From assembly GCF_007671685.1 (NCBI RefSeq), contig NZ_VCNL01000002.1, forward strand, positions 310,001 to 374,000: DNA of 64,000 bases. Reading direction: 5' to 3'. Below the pieces are notes generated by a model. It saw only the letters and a list, made by a program, of their open reading frames with translations, was not told the origin of the DNA and did no database searches. Positions 1-7,676 of this stretch are shown here, one piece after another. Origin of the DNA: Halorubrum salsamenti (GTDB taxonomy: Archaea > Halobacteriota > Halobacteria > Halobacteriales > Haloferacaceae). Position 1 is the stretch's first letter. Every line of letters starts with the position of its first letter. Made by a program: the position numbers and the translations under genes.

Positions 1-1
1 G

Positions 2-763
2 GGTGCCGCCGAGGACGTTGATCAAGGTCCGACTAGCTTGTTGCCCGTTGATGAAGCAGATTTTGCTGAACCAACAATAGAGAAATCAAGCATAGGGCCA
101 GATACGTACGTTGCAACCCCAATCCGCGAAACAAGAGTTAGAGATAATGGCTATGCAGTGATCAATCTTCGTGGCAGGGTGGGTTGGGGTAAGGGCGAGT
201 TGTCAATGGGAGGTACTGCTTGGCTTGACTCAATATGGGAGGCGCCCAGTACGGGTGAGTACAAACTAGAGGCTGAGTATGAGCATGGGGGCAGAAATAG
301 CGACCAAATTTACAATTCTGCAGGGATAACTATTACTAGAGAGCCAAGTATTGCGGTTGAAAACGTCCGAACGGGAGAAATTGTCGGTTGGGATCCAAAA
401 ATTGGGAGTAGTCTTGTTTCGGCGGAAATTACTGAGCAGACTATCGAATTCCTTCTTACTCGGATCACGTCCTATCTCATTTTCCCCAGCGCAGGTTTTA
501 TTGCAAGAAGGTTAGCGAATCATATTCTGGGAGAAGTTTTTGATCATCTCATTGAGGTTCGTCCACAGGGAACTACCGGGAGGTGGCTAGATTCGGGCGC
601 TACCAGCTTCTGGGCAGAAGAAGGTGAAAAATACCGTATTCGATTTGCTGTTGATAACAATTTATCAGGTCAATGCCAGAATGATGATTCTGCATTCGTG
701 GGACATTCAGCTGTGTATTATCAACTCAACCAATTCCAGATCTCACCGGTCAATAGTAACTAA
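2..763 (+). CDS. 5'-truncated hypothetical protein
   Basis: The reading frame is open from the first complete codon of the window, so the true start lies upstream; a TTG at 38 is not a convincing start. About 254 residues are visible. No family was recognised. The composition is mixed polar with beta-rich stretches (for example YKLEAEYEHGG), a hydrophobic stretch near the middle (LIFPSAGFIARRL), and no cysteine cluster. It may be an extracellular or beta-sandwich protein, but that is a guess. No gene follows closely, so its operon context is unknown. Confidence 0.5.
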   Translation, partial: GAAEDVDQGPTSLLPVDEADFAEPTIEKSSIGPDTYVATPIRETRVRDNGYAVINLRGRVGWGKGELSMGGTAWLDSIWEAPSTGEYKLEAEYEHGGRNSDQIYNSAGITITREPSIAVENVRTGEIVGWDPKIGSSLVSAEITEQTIEFLLTRITSYLIFPSAGFIARRLANHILGEVFDHLIEVRPQGTTGRWLDSGATSFWAEEGEKYRIRFAVDNNLSGQCQNDDSAFVGHSAVYYQLNQFQISPVNSN

Positions 764-1232
764 GGTATTCCGTGCAGAAACACCAAATCTGTGCAGCTGC
801 ACAAGCTGTCTCGGAAAGCAAAGTGACAAATTCTAGCCCCAGTCAAAATTAATAGAATTGAATAGTTGTCAATCGTAATCCATGGTATTCTCACACTGGG
901 TGGGAGTATCGCGGCCTCAATCGTGTAAATGACCCGGAGTTAGTGCGATGGCAATATACTCCTGATTAACATTCCTATCTCATAAAAGAATAGAATCTAC
1001 CTCCGTCATTCCGATGTGTCAGTATAAACGAATGTTGTTCAGTATGGAAGTAATCGAAAGAATCGAGACCAGTGTGCTGACTACACCCTCTGTATTCAGC
1101 AGCCGTATTCTGACAGCATCCAGAAATATCGATAATTGCTCCGGTAACTTGTTGCCCTGTACTGGCCGAGACTGGGTCAGAATCTGTCACTTGCTGAGGA
1201 TTTCAACAGAGCCGCACTCCGGTAGTTGAACA
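764..1232. other. Intergenic stretch, no gene recognised
   Basis: About 470 bases between the end of the partial gene and the 3' end of the convergent ATPase gene. It is AT-richer than its surroundings. Short open frames on both strands here lack acidic bias and family resemblance. I see no RNA gene or repeat. Confidence 0.5.
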
Positions 1233-2636
1233 TCAGATCTCGGTCGGCCTTTCCAATATTCGGTTTATGCTGCCTACATCGAACAGGGACCACGAATCAT
1301 CGACCTCCTGATCGAGTCCCTCCACAAATCCACTCCTCGAAAACAACGCGAATCGTTCAGTCCGCGAATTCGGTCCCCACTGTACGTGTTCGGCTTTCGC
1401 CCGGAGATCTTCGACGAGTCCCCGGCCAACCGGCTCTGAAGTCCACTTACACTCGGCAAAGAGAATTCTATCGTCAGCCGGCGAAAGCCCGACGATGTCG
1501 ATTTCGTTCTCACTGTACCACCATCGACCGATCTCCGAGTACTGCTCGAACTCTCCGCGTCGAATTCCGTCCCAGATCGCCTCCTGACAGATGTCTTCGA
1601 ACGTCTCGCCGACGAGGTTCGGGAGATCAGGTTCGATCGTGTTCTCGTACACGATCCCCGGTGCTTCCTCGATACTCGATCGGTTCGGCCCGACGTAGCG
1701 GAACCAGAACCGGAGGAACTCGTCTGCGACGTAGTACTTGGAGCGCTTCGACTTTTTCGCTGACGCAGTCACGGGAATTTCCCGCTCGATGAGCCGTAGT
1801 TTTTGGAGCTTGCGAAGGTATTTGGAGAGTGGTCCCGAGTCGATCCCGGTCGCTCCCGATATTTCGTTCGGTGTCGTGTGACCGAGGGCAATGGACTCCA
1901 AGATGCTCATGTAGCGTGCTGGACTTCGGAGCTCCGTCCGTAGCAAGAACTCTGGCTCGTTGTAGAGTACTGCTGACGGCGAGAGGATCTGCGATCGAAT
2001 GTTGTCCGCGAGTGAGGAGTCGAAATAGTCGAACAGCGTGAGATACATCGGTGTTCCCCCGGTGACTGCGTAGGATCGGATGGCGTCCTCGATATCGTAC
2101 AGGATGACCTCGCGTGCTTGCTGGAACGAGAATGGCTGGACGTCGAATTGCCCGGTTCTGCGACCATAGAGGGGGCTCTCGTGACCGAGCACTTCTGATT
2201 CCATCGTACTGATGCTCGATCCACAGAGAACGAGCATCGAGTCCGTTTCCTGCAGATGTTCGTCCACGAACGACTGGAGGTAGGACGGAAGTGAATCGTT
2301 CTCTTCGACGAGATATGGGAACTCGTCGATGGCGACGATGAGATCTTCGTCTGCGATCTTTTCGCCTAGGTACTCAAGCGCCTCGTCCCAGCCGTCGATT
2401 CTTGGTACGCGATCGTCGAAGTAATCCGCTACTTGTTCAACGAACTTCTCCCGTTGTCGTTCCTCAGCCTCCTGAGCGGAGAGAAAATAGATATGAGGTT
2501 GCTGTCGGCAGAACTCTTTCAGGAGTTCGGTCTTTCCGATTCTCCGCCTTCCATAGACCACGTAGAAATCGTGCCCTGGTGACTCGAATGCCGTGTTGAG
2601 TGTCTCCAGTTCATCGTTCCTGTTGTAGAAGGTCAT
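1233..2636 (-). CDS. Archaeal ATPase with C-terminal DUF234 nuclease-like domain
   Basis: A 467-residue AAA-type ATPase of the archaeal ATPase/DUF234 family. The start gives the family-like N-terminus MTFYNRNDELETL. Walker A is YGRRRIGKTEL near residue 30, and Walker B is LIVAIDEFPYL near residue 105. A winged-helix segment (ISGATGIDSGPLSKYLRKLQ) lies around residues 265-290. The C-terminal part has a PD-(D/E)XK-like pattern (NEIDIVG, then FAECKW). The family is common on archaeal mobile and accessory DNA; its cellular role is unclear, and toxin, nuclease or regulatory roles have been suggested. The gene stands alone, and its upstream region carries a repeated 16-mer. Confidence 0.85.
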   Translation of the reverse strand: MTFYNRNDELETLNTAFESPGHDFYVVYGRRRIGKTELLKEFCRQQPHIYFLSAQEAEERQREKFVEQVADYFDDRVPRIDGWDEALEYLGEKIADEDLIVAIDEFPYLVEENDSLPSYLQSFVDEHLQETDSMLVLCGSSISTMESEVLGHESPLYGRRTGQFDVQPFSFQQAREVILYDIEDAIRSYAVTGGTPMYLTLFDYFDSSLADNIRSQILSPSAVLYNEPEFLLRTELRSPARYMSILESIALGHTTPNEISGATGIDSGPLSKYLRKLQKLRLIEREIPVTASAKKSKRSKYYVADEFLRFWFRYVGPNRSSIEEAPGIVYENTIEPDLPNLVGETFEDICQEAIWDGIRRGEFEQYSEIGRWWYSENEIDIVGLSPADDRILFAECKWTSEPVGRGLVEDLRAKAEHVQWGPNSRTERFALFSRSGFVEGLDQEVDDSWSLFDVGSINRILERPTEI

Positions 2637-2649
2637 TCTTCACCTAATG

Positions 2650-2758
2650 ATTACTTGGATAATGACTTATTCGTTTTGGGCGGTTCTTTGGAATGTGGGT
2701 TGAGAGAACAATAGGCAGTTCAATTCCATTCTCAAAATAATCATTACTTAGATAATGA
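2650..2758. repeat. Pair of 16-bp direct repeats upstream of the ATPase gene
   Basis: ATTACTTGGATAATGA at 2650-2665 and ATTACTTAGATAATGA at 2743-2758 differ at one base and are 93 bp apart. The first lies 14 bp before the ATG of the ATPase gene. Each copy is itself roughly palindromic (AATSATTA near the 5' side, TAATGA at the 3' side). They could be operator sites, possibly for autoregulation by the ATPase's winged-helix segment. The function is inferred. Confidence 0.45.
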
Positions 2759-2851
2759 AGCCTCGATGGGAATTATCGACCTGGCGACCCCACTTCACTC
2801 TGCCCCGCTGTTTGGCCGTTCACCCACCCACTCAAATCCCCTTCAACGACG

Positions 2852-3040
2852 CTACATCGACCCGTCCCCGTTCACCAACTCACTCACATCACTGTACACC
2901 TCATCCGACTCCCCACCCCACGTCTCCACCCGCCCCAAGTCACCGTCCGGCACTTCACCGTCATTCCACGCCGCCACGACGGCTCCCGCCTCGTTCGACT
3001 CGGCATCACGTTCCACTGGCCGCCCACCACGATCGAATCC
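2852..3040 (-). pseudogene. Orphan 3' end of an HNH gene (copy of the 4603-5478 gene tail)
   Basis: Read on the minus strand, this segment encodes the last 60 or so residues of the HNH protein at 4603-5478. FDRGGRP, VPDGDLGRVETWGGE, DVSEL and NGDGS recur in the same order and frame, each ending with a TAG stop. Homology ends near 3040, where the remainder of the gene is missing. It lies downstream of, and in the same orientation as, the intact gene, with the two toxin-antitoxin modules between them. Pro-rich open frames on the opposite strand here are shadows. Confidence 0.8.
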
Positions 3041-3170
3041 ATTTGAACCAACCGGTCGATACCCCACCCGGAGATGACCACTCGGATCTATCGAATGCTC
3101 CCGAACAAACGCGTTTCACACCATCCACCGCTCAGCATCGGCGAGCTCCCGTCACGGAATGACTGATAGA

Positions 3171-3497
3171 CTACACGTACTGAATCGACTGGTCGTCTTC
3201 GAATCGGTTCTGTAGGTGCTCATCAACGACTTTCACGACATCGCCAACCTGCCGTCCCGCCTGTTGTACATAAATCACGCCCCGATGTTCCAGCCCCTGT
3301 CCTTCGACGAGCGTCAAAAAATCGTCATCGAATGTCAGGAGCACCCACTCGTTTGCGACTGCGTACCGCAACTACTCGCGGTCTGGATCACCAAGCGTGC
3401 CTTCATCTCGGGCGGTGTGAACCGTCCACCCGCGTCTGCTGCGTCCGTCAGCAACCGGCAGCCAAATACTCTCGTCACAGTACAGCGGCCCTGTCAT
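3171..3497 (-). pseudogene. DUF5615 PIN-like toxin with an internal stop
   Basis: From the ATG at 3497 the frame reads MTGPLYCDESIWLPVADG, then GWTVHTARDEGTLGDPDRE, then TAG at 3374-3372, then LRYAVANEWVLLTFDDDF to the end. This is the DUF5615 (PIN-like, Mut7-C-related) toxin family, including the conserved LLTFDDDFL core. The stop stands where the family usually has Gln, so one C-to-T change would explain it. The start overlaps the antitoxin stop (ATGA). The gene is probably inactive unless the stop is read through or the downstream TTG is used. Confidence 0.8.
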
Positions 3498-3724
3498 ACG
3501 GATGCCGGTTCAGACAACGCCGACCGGAAATCATCGATGTGATCGTAATAGTACGCAAGCGCCCGATGCACATCACCAAGACTACAATCAGGGTACGGTT
3601 GCGTAATCTCGTCAGGATCGTACCCGCTGTGTTCGTACGCCGACGCGATATCTTTGACACGGATTCCCGTCCCCTCGATTGTCGGCGCACCGTCACTGTG
3701 TTCAGCGTCCTGGACGATACTCAT
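3494..3724 (-). CDS. DUF433 family antitoxin
   Basis: A 76-residue protein with the DUF433 pattern: a short beta N-terminus, then GAPTIEGTGIRVKDIASAYEHSG, then a helical half ending in VHRALAYYYDHIDDF. DUF433 proteins are small DNA-binding antitoxins paired with DUF5615 PIN-like toxins, as here: the next gene begins inside this gene's stop codon. The ATG at 3724 removes an unlikely non-acidic extension. With the partner toxin interrupted, this antitoxin may be an orphan, or may still act as a repressor. Confidence 0.85.
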   Translation of the reverse strand: MSIVQDAEHSDGAPTIEGTGIRVKDIASAYEHSGYDPDEITQPYPDCSLGDVHRALAYYYDHIDDFRSALSEPASV

Positions 3725-3770
3725 ACCACAAATTACCCGTGTACTAGCTTGAAACACGTGGGCGATCGGG

Positions 3771-4175
3771 TCACGGCGCTGCCGCGCCGACGTTCCCGTT
3801 TGAGGTCGCAAACGGAATCTCAATTTCGAGGCCATCGTAGGCCAGCATCGGTTTTTTGGCGTGACCCGATCCATCACCTTCAAACTCGATGACTCCAATA
3901 TCGTCGAGCTCAGAGAGGTTTCGATGGACCTGTTTGTAGTCCCGATCCACCAGTCCGGCAGCTTCGCGGATACTGTCAGGGTCGTGCTCAGCGATCGCTT
4001 CTAGCAACTCCAAGTTCTTTGGACTGAGGAGCTGGCTGAGTTCAGCGTACGACCCGAAATTCAGTACCGGCTGGGCATCGTCGAGTTTCTCACCCTCCTG
4101 AGCGGCCTTAATACGACTGCGCGTCCGCTGATCGAGGCGGTCGCGTTCGCCGACGGTGACTTTGAGCGTGGGCAT
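3771..4175 (-). CDS. HVO_A0114-type HTH antitoxin of a TumE module
   Basis: A 134-residue winged-helix protein starting at the ATG at 4175 (MPTLKVTVGERDRLDQRTRS). The DNA-binding part is LSPKNLELLEAIAEHDPDSIREAA followed by the recognition region DYKQVHRNLSELDDIGVIEFE. This matches the putative DNA-binding family typified by HVO_A0114, usually encoded next to a TumE/DUF6516 toxin. It sits 23 bp downstream of that toxin, so toxin precedes antitoxin. It probably neutralises the toxin and represses the shared promoter at 4511-4562. Confidence 0.8.
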   Translation of the reverse strand: MPTLKVTVGERDRLDQRTRSRIKAAQEGEKLDDAQPVLNFGSYAELSQLLSPKNLELLEAIAEHDPDSIREAAGLVDRDYKQVHRNLSELDDIGVIEFEGDGSGHAKKPMLAYDGLEIEIPFATSNGNVGAAAP

Positions 4176-4198
4176 AGTATGGTACTCCTGGAGGCGTC

Positions 4199-4504
4199 CT
4201 ATTCCGACCAGCCCCACGAGACGGGCGTCAATTCTTCAACTTCACGCTTGAAGCGGTCGTACAGCGCTAGCATTCCCGGAAATTGGATGATTTCAACATC
4301 ACCCTGCGTGTGGCGCTCATGGCCGTTTGTTCGTTCGTGAGCGTTGTCATACCGGAGGATCGTGTCGCCGCCGACTTCCCCGAGATGCAGGCCGTAATCC
4401 CACCCGCTCGGGTACTGTTCATCCTCCGTCTGCCGGATGGTCACATCGATGACGTAGCCATCTTCGACATCATTCCACTCTTCGATAGTGGTGTCGGACG
4501 CCAT
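4199..4504 (-). CDS. TumE/DUF6516 family toxin
   Basis: A 101-residue acidic protein matching the TumE-type (DUF6516) toxin family, with the pattern GYVIDVTIRQTEDEQYPSGW, then LRYDNAHERTNGHERHTQGD. The conserved DNAH and HERH stretch is characteristic. It is the first gene of a two-gene unit with the HTH antitoxin and is preceded by dyad repeats. The biochemical activity of the family is not settled as far as I know. Confidence 0.8.
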   Translation of the reverse strand: MASDTTIEEWNDVEDGYVIDVTIRQTEDEQYPSGWDYGLHLGEVGGDTILRYDNAHERTNGHERHTQGDVEIIQFPGMLALYDRFKREVEELTPVSWGWSE

Positions 4505-4510
4505 CCACCA

Positions 4511-4562
4511 ACCTATGTTATCAACTCCATAGACATAAGCCTATGGGCCCTACTACATAGGT
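4511..4562. promoter_or_regulatory. Nested inverted repeats upstream of the TumE module
   Basis: Two nested dyads lie 7-58 bp before the toxin start: ACCTATG (4511-4517) with CATAGGT (4556-4562), and CCATAG (4527-4532) with CTATGG (4541-4546). All four half-sites share the core CTATG/CATAG. This looks like a multi-site operator for autorepression by the HTH antitoxin; the binding itself is inferred. Confidence 0.55.
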
Positions 4563-4602
4563 TCAGCAGCGATCCACAATTGAGGGACTGAATTCCACAC
4601 CC

Positions 4603-5478
4603 CTATTCTGACCCGTCCCCATTCAACAACTCACTCACATCCCCGTACATCTCATCCGGCTCCCCACCCCACGTCTCCACGCGACCTAAGTCACCGTCCG
4701 GCACCGCCCCATCATTCCACACCGGCACACCGTCCTCGCCCTCGCTCACCTCATCATCACTGCCGGCGGGCCGCCCGCCACGATCGAATTCGTCAAGCGG
4801 GAACGCGTACGCTGACGCCCTGTACTGCTTATGAAACGTGTTCCGCCGCGTCACCCCGAACACCGATGCGACGAGCTCCCGGTCACACCCGCGGTCAAGC
4901 GCGCGCCTGACGAGCTCGTCTTCAGCGCGTTGCAACGCTAACGCGCGGTCGCCCGGCACGTACCCGCGCGCCGACTCAGCCACGTCTTCCGGGAACCCCC
5001 ACGCACCAGTCTTCGCATCCTGATCGACGAGCTGCTCATCACGCCCTGCCACTAACCGGTCTACCCCCATCAACACCCACAGGCGCTCCCGCACCGCCGT
5101 CTCCGACAACAACACTTTCACGCGAACGAACACGTCACGGAACGGCGCCGGCCCAACCTCATCGAGCACCTTTAGCAATAACACGTCATGCGGCAACAAC
5201 ACCCGCATATCTGCCTCCGTCAACTCAACCGGTGCATCGAGGCGGGTCGGGCGGTGGTGGAACCAGTTGTGACACGCCCGGCACGTCACCGCCAAGTTCA
5301 CCGGATCGTCTTCCGCGACGTCACTCGGCTCCCGCTCAATATGGTGAACGTGCAGCGCCGCATCGCCGCGTGGCGGTCCACGCAACGCACACCACTGACA
5401 CCGATTCCCCCTGTCACGCAGCATCACCGCGCGCGTCCCTGCATCCACCGTGTCCACCCCGCGACCCCACCGCCTCAT
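4603..5478 (-). CDS. HNH nuclease of the HRAMP operon
   Basis: A 291-residue HNH endonuclease. Near the N-terminus CQWC (Cys27, Cys30), HVHHIE (His45-46), N61 and CRAC (Cys66, Cys69) form the zinc-stabilised beta-beta-alpha-metal fold. The rest is an unidentified helical region with a helix-turn-helix-like segment (RELVASVFGVTRRNTFHKQY) and an acidic tail ending NGDGSE. It is the last gene of the minus-strand HRAMP operon, 154 bp after the DnaQ-like gene. In this derived class 1 CRISPR-Cas system such alternative nucleases are proposed to do the cleavage. A copy of its tail lies at 2852-3040. Confidence 0.8.
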   Translation of the reverse strand: MRRWGRGVDTVDAGTRAVMLRDRGNRCQWCALRGPPRGDAALHVHHIEREPSDVAEDDPVNLAVTCRACHNWFHHRPTRLDAPVELTEADMRVLLPHDVLLLKVLDEVGPAPFRDVFVRVKVLLSETAVRERLWVLMGVDRLVAGRDEQLVDQDAKTGAWGFPEDVAESARGYVPGDRALALQRAEDELVRRALDRGCDRELVASVFGVTRRNTFHKQYRASAYAFPLDEFDRGGRPAGSDDEVSEGEDGVPVWNDGAVPDGDLGRVETWGGEPDEMYGDVSELLNGDGSE

Positions 5479-5632
5479 AGCCGGACCTCCACAGCGCCTC
5501 GCACACTCACTTTCGATACGCCTCGCACACTGCGTCGCGTTCGTTGCTCACTCATTGGGTTCGTCAAACCGCGTTCACTTGCCGCGCTCCCCAGCACCTC
5601 GTGGCGTATCGCTTCAATCCCGATCTGCGCCG
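5479..5632 (-). other. Structured gap between the two HRAMP nuclease genes
   Basis: This 154-bp gap holds two direct copies of CGCCTCGCACACT (5495-5507 and 5519-5531, period 24) and a 9-bp perfect inverted repeat, CGATACGCC (5514-5522) with GGCGTATCG (5603-5611), extendable to 11 of 12. A transcript of the operon could fold it into a long closing stem. No coding frame with acidic bias was seen. Confidence 0.35.
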
Positions 5633-6304
5633 CTACTCGTTGAGCACCGTCGGCGTCAACGACTTGAGTTTGAAATCCGATTTCGAGCAGTACTGTTCCG
5701 CAAGCAGCGTCAGCGCCCGCGTCCGCAACGTATCCACTGCGTTATGCTGCACTAACGCCGCCGTCTGCCCCTCGTTGAACGCCGTCACCGCCTCCGCACT
5801 CTCCGTGAACGGATCCGCCGCGTTCACCCCGTCACCGACCAGCGCCGCGTACGCCCCCACCAAATCATCGCGCGACTCTCCATCTCGCGACGTGTTAAAC
5901 AGCTTCTCCACCACCGGCAGCACGTCCGCATACGGTACATTCTGAAACGGCCACGCCACCCCGGTCGCCGCCAACCTGGTTCGAAGGAACGGTAAATCAA
6001 ACCCGCCGCGCCACCGCTCCCTATTGTACGCCACCACCAACACGTCCTCCCCGTTAATCCGCTCCGCCGCAAACTCCCCGACCGCCCGCAACAACGCCGC
6101 CTCCGACGCGTGCACCGACAGCGACACGGCCTCGCCGACCGCGTCGCGCACCGTCGCCGCCACGCCCTCGGCGTCCATGCCCTCGTCTCCCCGCACGAAC
6201 ACGCGGCACCCGAGCGGCAACGCGAACCCGACTACAGTCACTTCATCCGTCACGTCAAATCCGGTCGTCTCAATATCGAACGCCACCACCTCAAGTGCCG
6301 TCAC
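5633..6304 (-). CDS. DnaQ-like (DEDD) exonuclease of the HRAMP operon
   Basis: A 223-residue 3'-5' exonuclease-like protein. The Exo I motif is FDIETTGFD (Asp10, Glu12), an Exo II-like motif is GGFDLPFL, and Exo III is HNAVDT, a DEDDh arrangement, so the active site looks intact. It starts at a GTG overlapping the previous gene's TGA stop (GTGA at 6304-6301), the same coupling used elsewhere in this operon. It is probably one of the alternative nucleases of HRAMP, acting on invader or RNA/DNA substrates recognised by the RAMP subunits; the substrate is unknown. Confidence 0.8.
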   Translation of the reverse strand: MTALEVVAFDIETTGFDVTDEVTVVGFALPLGCRVFVRGDEGMDAEGVAATVRDAVGEAVSLSVHASEAALLRAVGEFAAERINGEDVLVVAYNRERWRGGFDLPFLRTRLAATGVAWPFQNVPYADVLPVVEKLFNTSRDGESRDDLVGAYAALVGDGVNAADPFTESAEAVTAFNEGQTAALVQHNAVDTLRTRALTLLAEQYCSKSDFKLKSLTPTVLNE

Positions 6305-7239
6305 GACCCGTCACCTCGCCCCGGTACGCGATCCTCACCAGCCGGCCTGACCCGGAACTCACCGAACCCAAACCGCGAGTGCGTCCCAACACGCGTCACG
6401 CCATTCTTCGCCGTCCCGACCGGGTCGGTTCCAGTGTACGGCACCACGTGCCCGTGATCAACCGCCGCCAACTCGAACACCCCATCACTCGTCGCGAACC
6501 GCTCCTCACGCCGCCGCAACCCATCACCACTCACCGCTTCTGCCGACCGCGACTCGCCCCACCACGACGGCACCGACTGCCGATCTGCACCTGAAACCCC
6601 GCTTTGCAACACGAACGGCGACACGAGTTCAACAGTGTACGCGTCATGCCCGCGTAACCCGTCGAACGACACGTCATCAAGATCCACGACCAGAGTGTCC
6701 GCCACCGACAGCTCACCAAACCCGTAGTTCCGCTGGCCCCCAACTTGGACCCCGTCCAGTGCATCCGCCGACACGGGCAGTACCGAGTCGTCGCCCGGGG
6801 CGTGCACGTAACAGTGCAGGAACCACGAAACGCGGCGCTTCGAATTCCGATGATGGTCCGGCACCCCGAAGAACGACTCCGGCGCGAACGCCCACCGCCC
6901 ACCGTGCGTCTGCACGTCGAGCGTATTCTGCGCATCTCTGGGGCGTGAGTCCAGCAACCACCGGTGCGCCGCATCCCGATACAGGAACAAATCCGCGTAC
7001 GCCTCCACATCAGGCAACGACCCGCCGAGCTTCCCCGCATACCCAGGCGACGAATGCGCCGCCGGGAACTCACCATACTCCGACGGAACAAACACGCCGT
7101 GACTCACATGCACCGCGCCCCGCGCCGCATCACCAAGCCGATCCGCGAACGCGTTAAACAACGCATTCCCCGACGCGTGGTATGGCCGCCCCGCGTACGG
7201 CGACTCCAACTCGAACAACAGTTGCTGCAAGCGCGTCAC
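6301..7239 (-). CDS. Cas5-like RAMP protein of HRAMP
   Basis: A 312-residue RAMP-fold protein with two glycine-rich loops typical of the superfamily: GGQRNYGFGELS in the middle and HSRFGFGEFRV near the C-terminus. The N-terminus (LQQLLFELESPYAGRPYHASG) resembles a ferredoxin-like RAMP strand start. By position and loop pattern it is the Cas5-like subunit, which in class 1 complexes caps the 5' side of the guide RNA. The GTG start overlaps the stop of an unusual open frame at 7236-7676 that contains the hairpin array. The Cas5 rather than Cas6 assignment is by context, not proven. Confidence 0.7.
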   Translation of the reverse strand: MTRLQQLLFELESPYAGRPYHASGNALFNAFADRLGDAARGAVHVSHGVFVPSEYGEFPAAHSSPGYAGKLGGSLPDVEAYADLFLYRDAAHRWLLDSRPRDAQNTLDVQTHGGRWAFAPESFFGVPDHHRNSKRRVSWFLHCYVHAPGDDSVLPVSADALDGVQVGGQRNYGFGELSVADTLVVDLDDVSFDGLRGHDAYTVELVSPFVLQSGVSGADRQSVPSWWGESRSAEAVSGDGLRRREERFATSDGVFELAAVDHGHVVPYTGTDPVGTAKNGVTRVGTHSRFGFGEFRVRPAGEDRVPGRGDGS

Positions 7240-7676
7240 GCAACCACCCCACCACTTCCACTGCAGATCGTGACATGATCACATACCACATGATCAACAC
7301 GCCCCGTTTTCAGTGTTCTCCACGAGGCACTCTCTCCGGAGTCCACACACCTCGTTTCCAGTGTTCCGCGTGCGTCCCGACGGCAGGGTCGAAGCGCCAC
7401 CACGCGTCCCGACCCGCACCACCGGTTTCCAAGCCGCGCGCCGGCCCCGCGTCGTCCCACCACGGACAACCCGGCACCAGACCCGCGACCCGCGTCACGC
7501 GCCCACCGTGACTGCGAGCCAACCACGACCTGCAGCCCCGCACCCACCCCACACTCGCGTCGCCCCACCACGAGCGACGCATCCCAACACTCCCCCACGA
7601 ACACCACGCCCCGCACGCAGCGACCCACCACGGGCGCTACGTTCCCACGCCGCGCCCGCCCACCCGTCCGGATCAC
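7236..7676 (-). CDS. Doubtful open frame spanning the hairpin array
   Basis: This 146-codon frame begins with GTGA overlapping the stop of the upstream gene (7676-7673) and ends with GTGA overlapping the start of the Cas5-like gene (7239-7236). That is the same coupling seen at the true gene junctions of this operon. The predicted product, however, is Arg-, Gly-, Val- and Cys-rich with few acidic residues, quite unlike its neighbours. A second frame is also open for most of the region and reads as Trp-rich. Either it is a real basic protein, or the frame is kept open so ribosomes can pass through an RNA element. I favour the RNA reading. Confidence 0.25.
   Translation of the reverse strand: MIRTGGRARRGNVAPVVGRCVRGVVFVGECWDASLVVGRRECGVGAGLQVVVGSQSRWARDAGRGSGAGLSVVGRRGAGARLGNRWCGSGRVVALRPCRRDARGTLETRCVDSGESASWRTLKTGRVDHVVCDHVTICSGSGGVVA
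7273..7366 (-). repeat. Short repeats between hairpin array and Cas5-like gene
   Basis: Two features lie between the array and the Cas5-like gene. On the minus strand TGATCATGT occurs twice with a 15-bp period (within 7273-7297). GTTTTCAGTGTTC (7306-7318) and GTTTCCAGTGTTC (7354-7366) form a direct repeat 48 bp apart. Between the latter, ACGAGG (7322-7327) pairs with CCTCGT (7350-7355), and ACTC (7329-7332) with GAGT (7339-7342). They could belong to the same structured RNA or mark processing sites. Confidence 0.4.
7386..7642 (-). ncRNA. Array of five hairpins with conserved GUGGUG loop
   Basis: Five hairpins occur on the minus strand, with stems at 7615-7642, 7557-7580, 7510-7537, 7451-7470 and 7386-7415. 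Each has a six-base loop GTGGTG (GTGGTT in the third) closed by a C-G pair. Stem sequences differ completely: for example GCGTCGCTC pairs with GGGCGACGC, and GTTGTCC with GGACGAC. About 46 of 50 stem positions pair when G-U is allowed. Imperfect positions mostly become G-U on the minus strand and A-C on the plus strand, so the operon transcript is the folding strand. A weaker sixth hairpin (7494-7512) has loop GTGGGCG. Function unknown; a guide or scaffold RNA is possible. Confidence 0.6.

Noticed and set aside
2755-3162. Pro/His/Thr-rich plus-strand open frames as genes
   Set aside because: They are antisense to the degraded HNH tail and lack acidic composition; the minus strand explains the sequence.
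7386-7642. Classical CRISPR array
   Set aside because: There are no identical 25-37 bp direct repeats with regular spacers; only the hairpin loop is constant, so it is not a CRISPR array in the usual sense.
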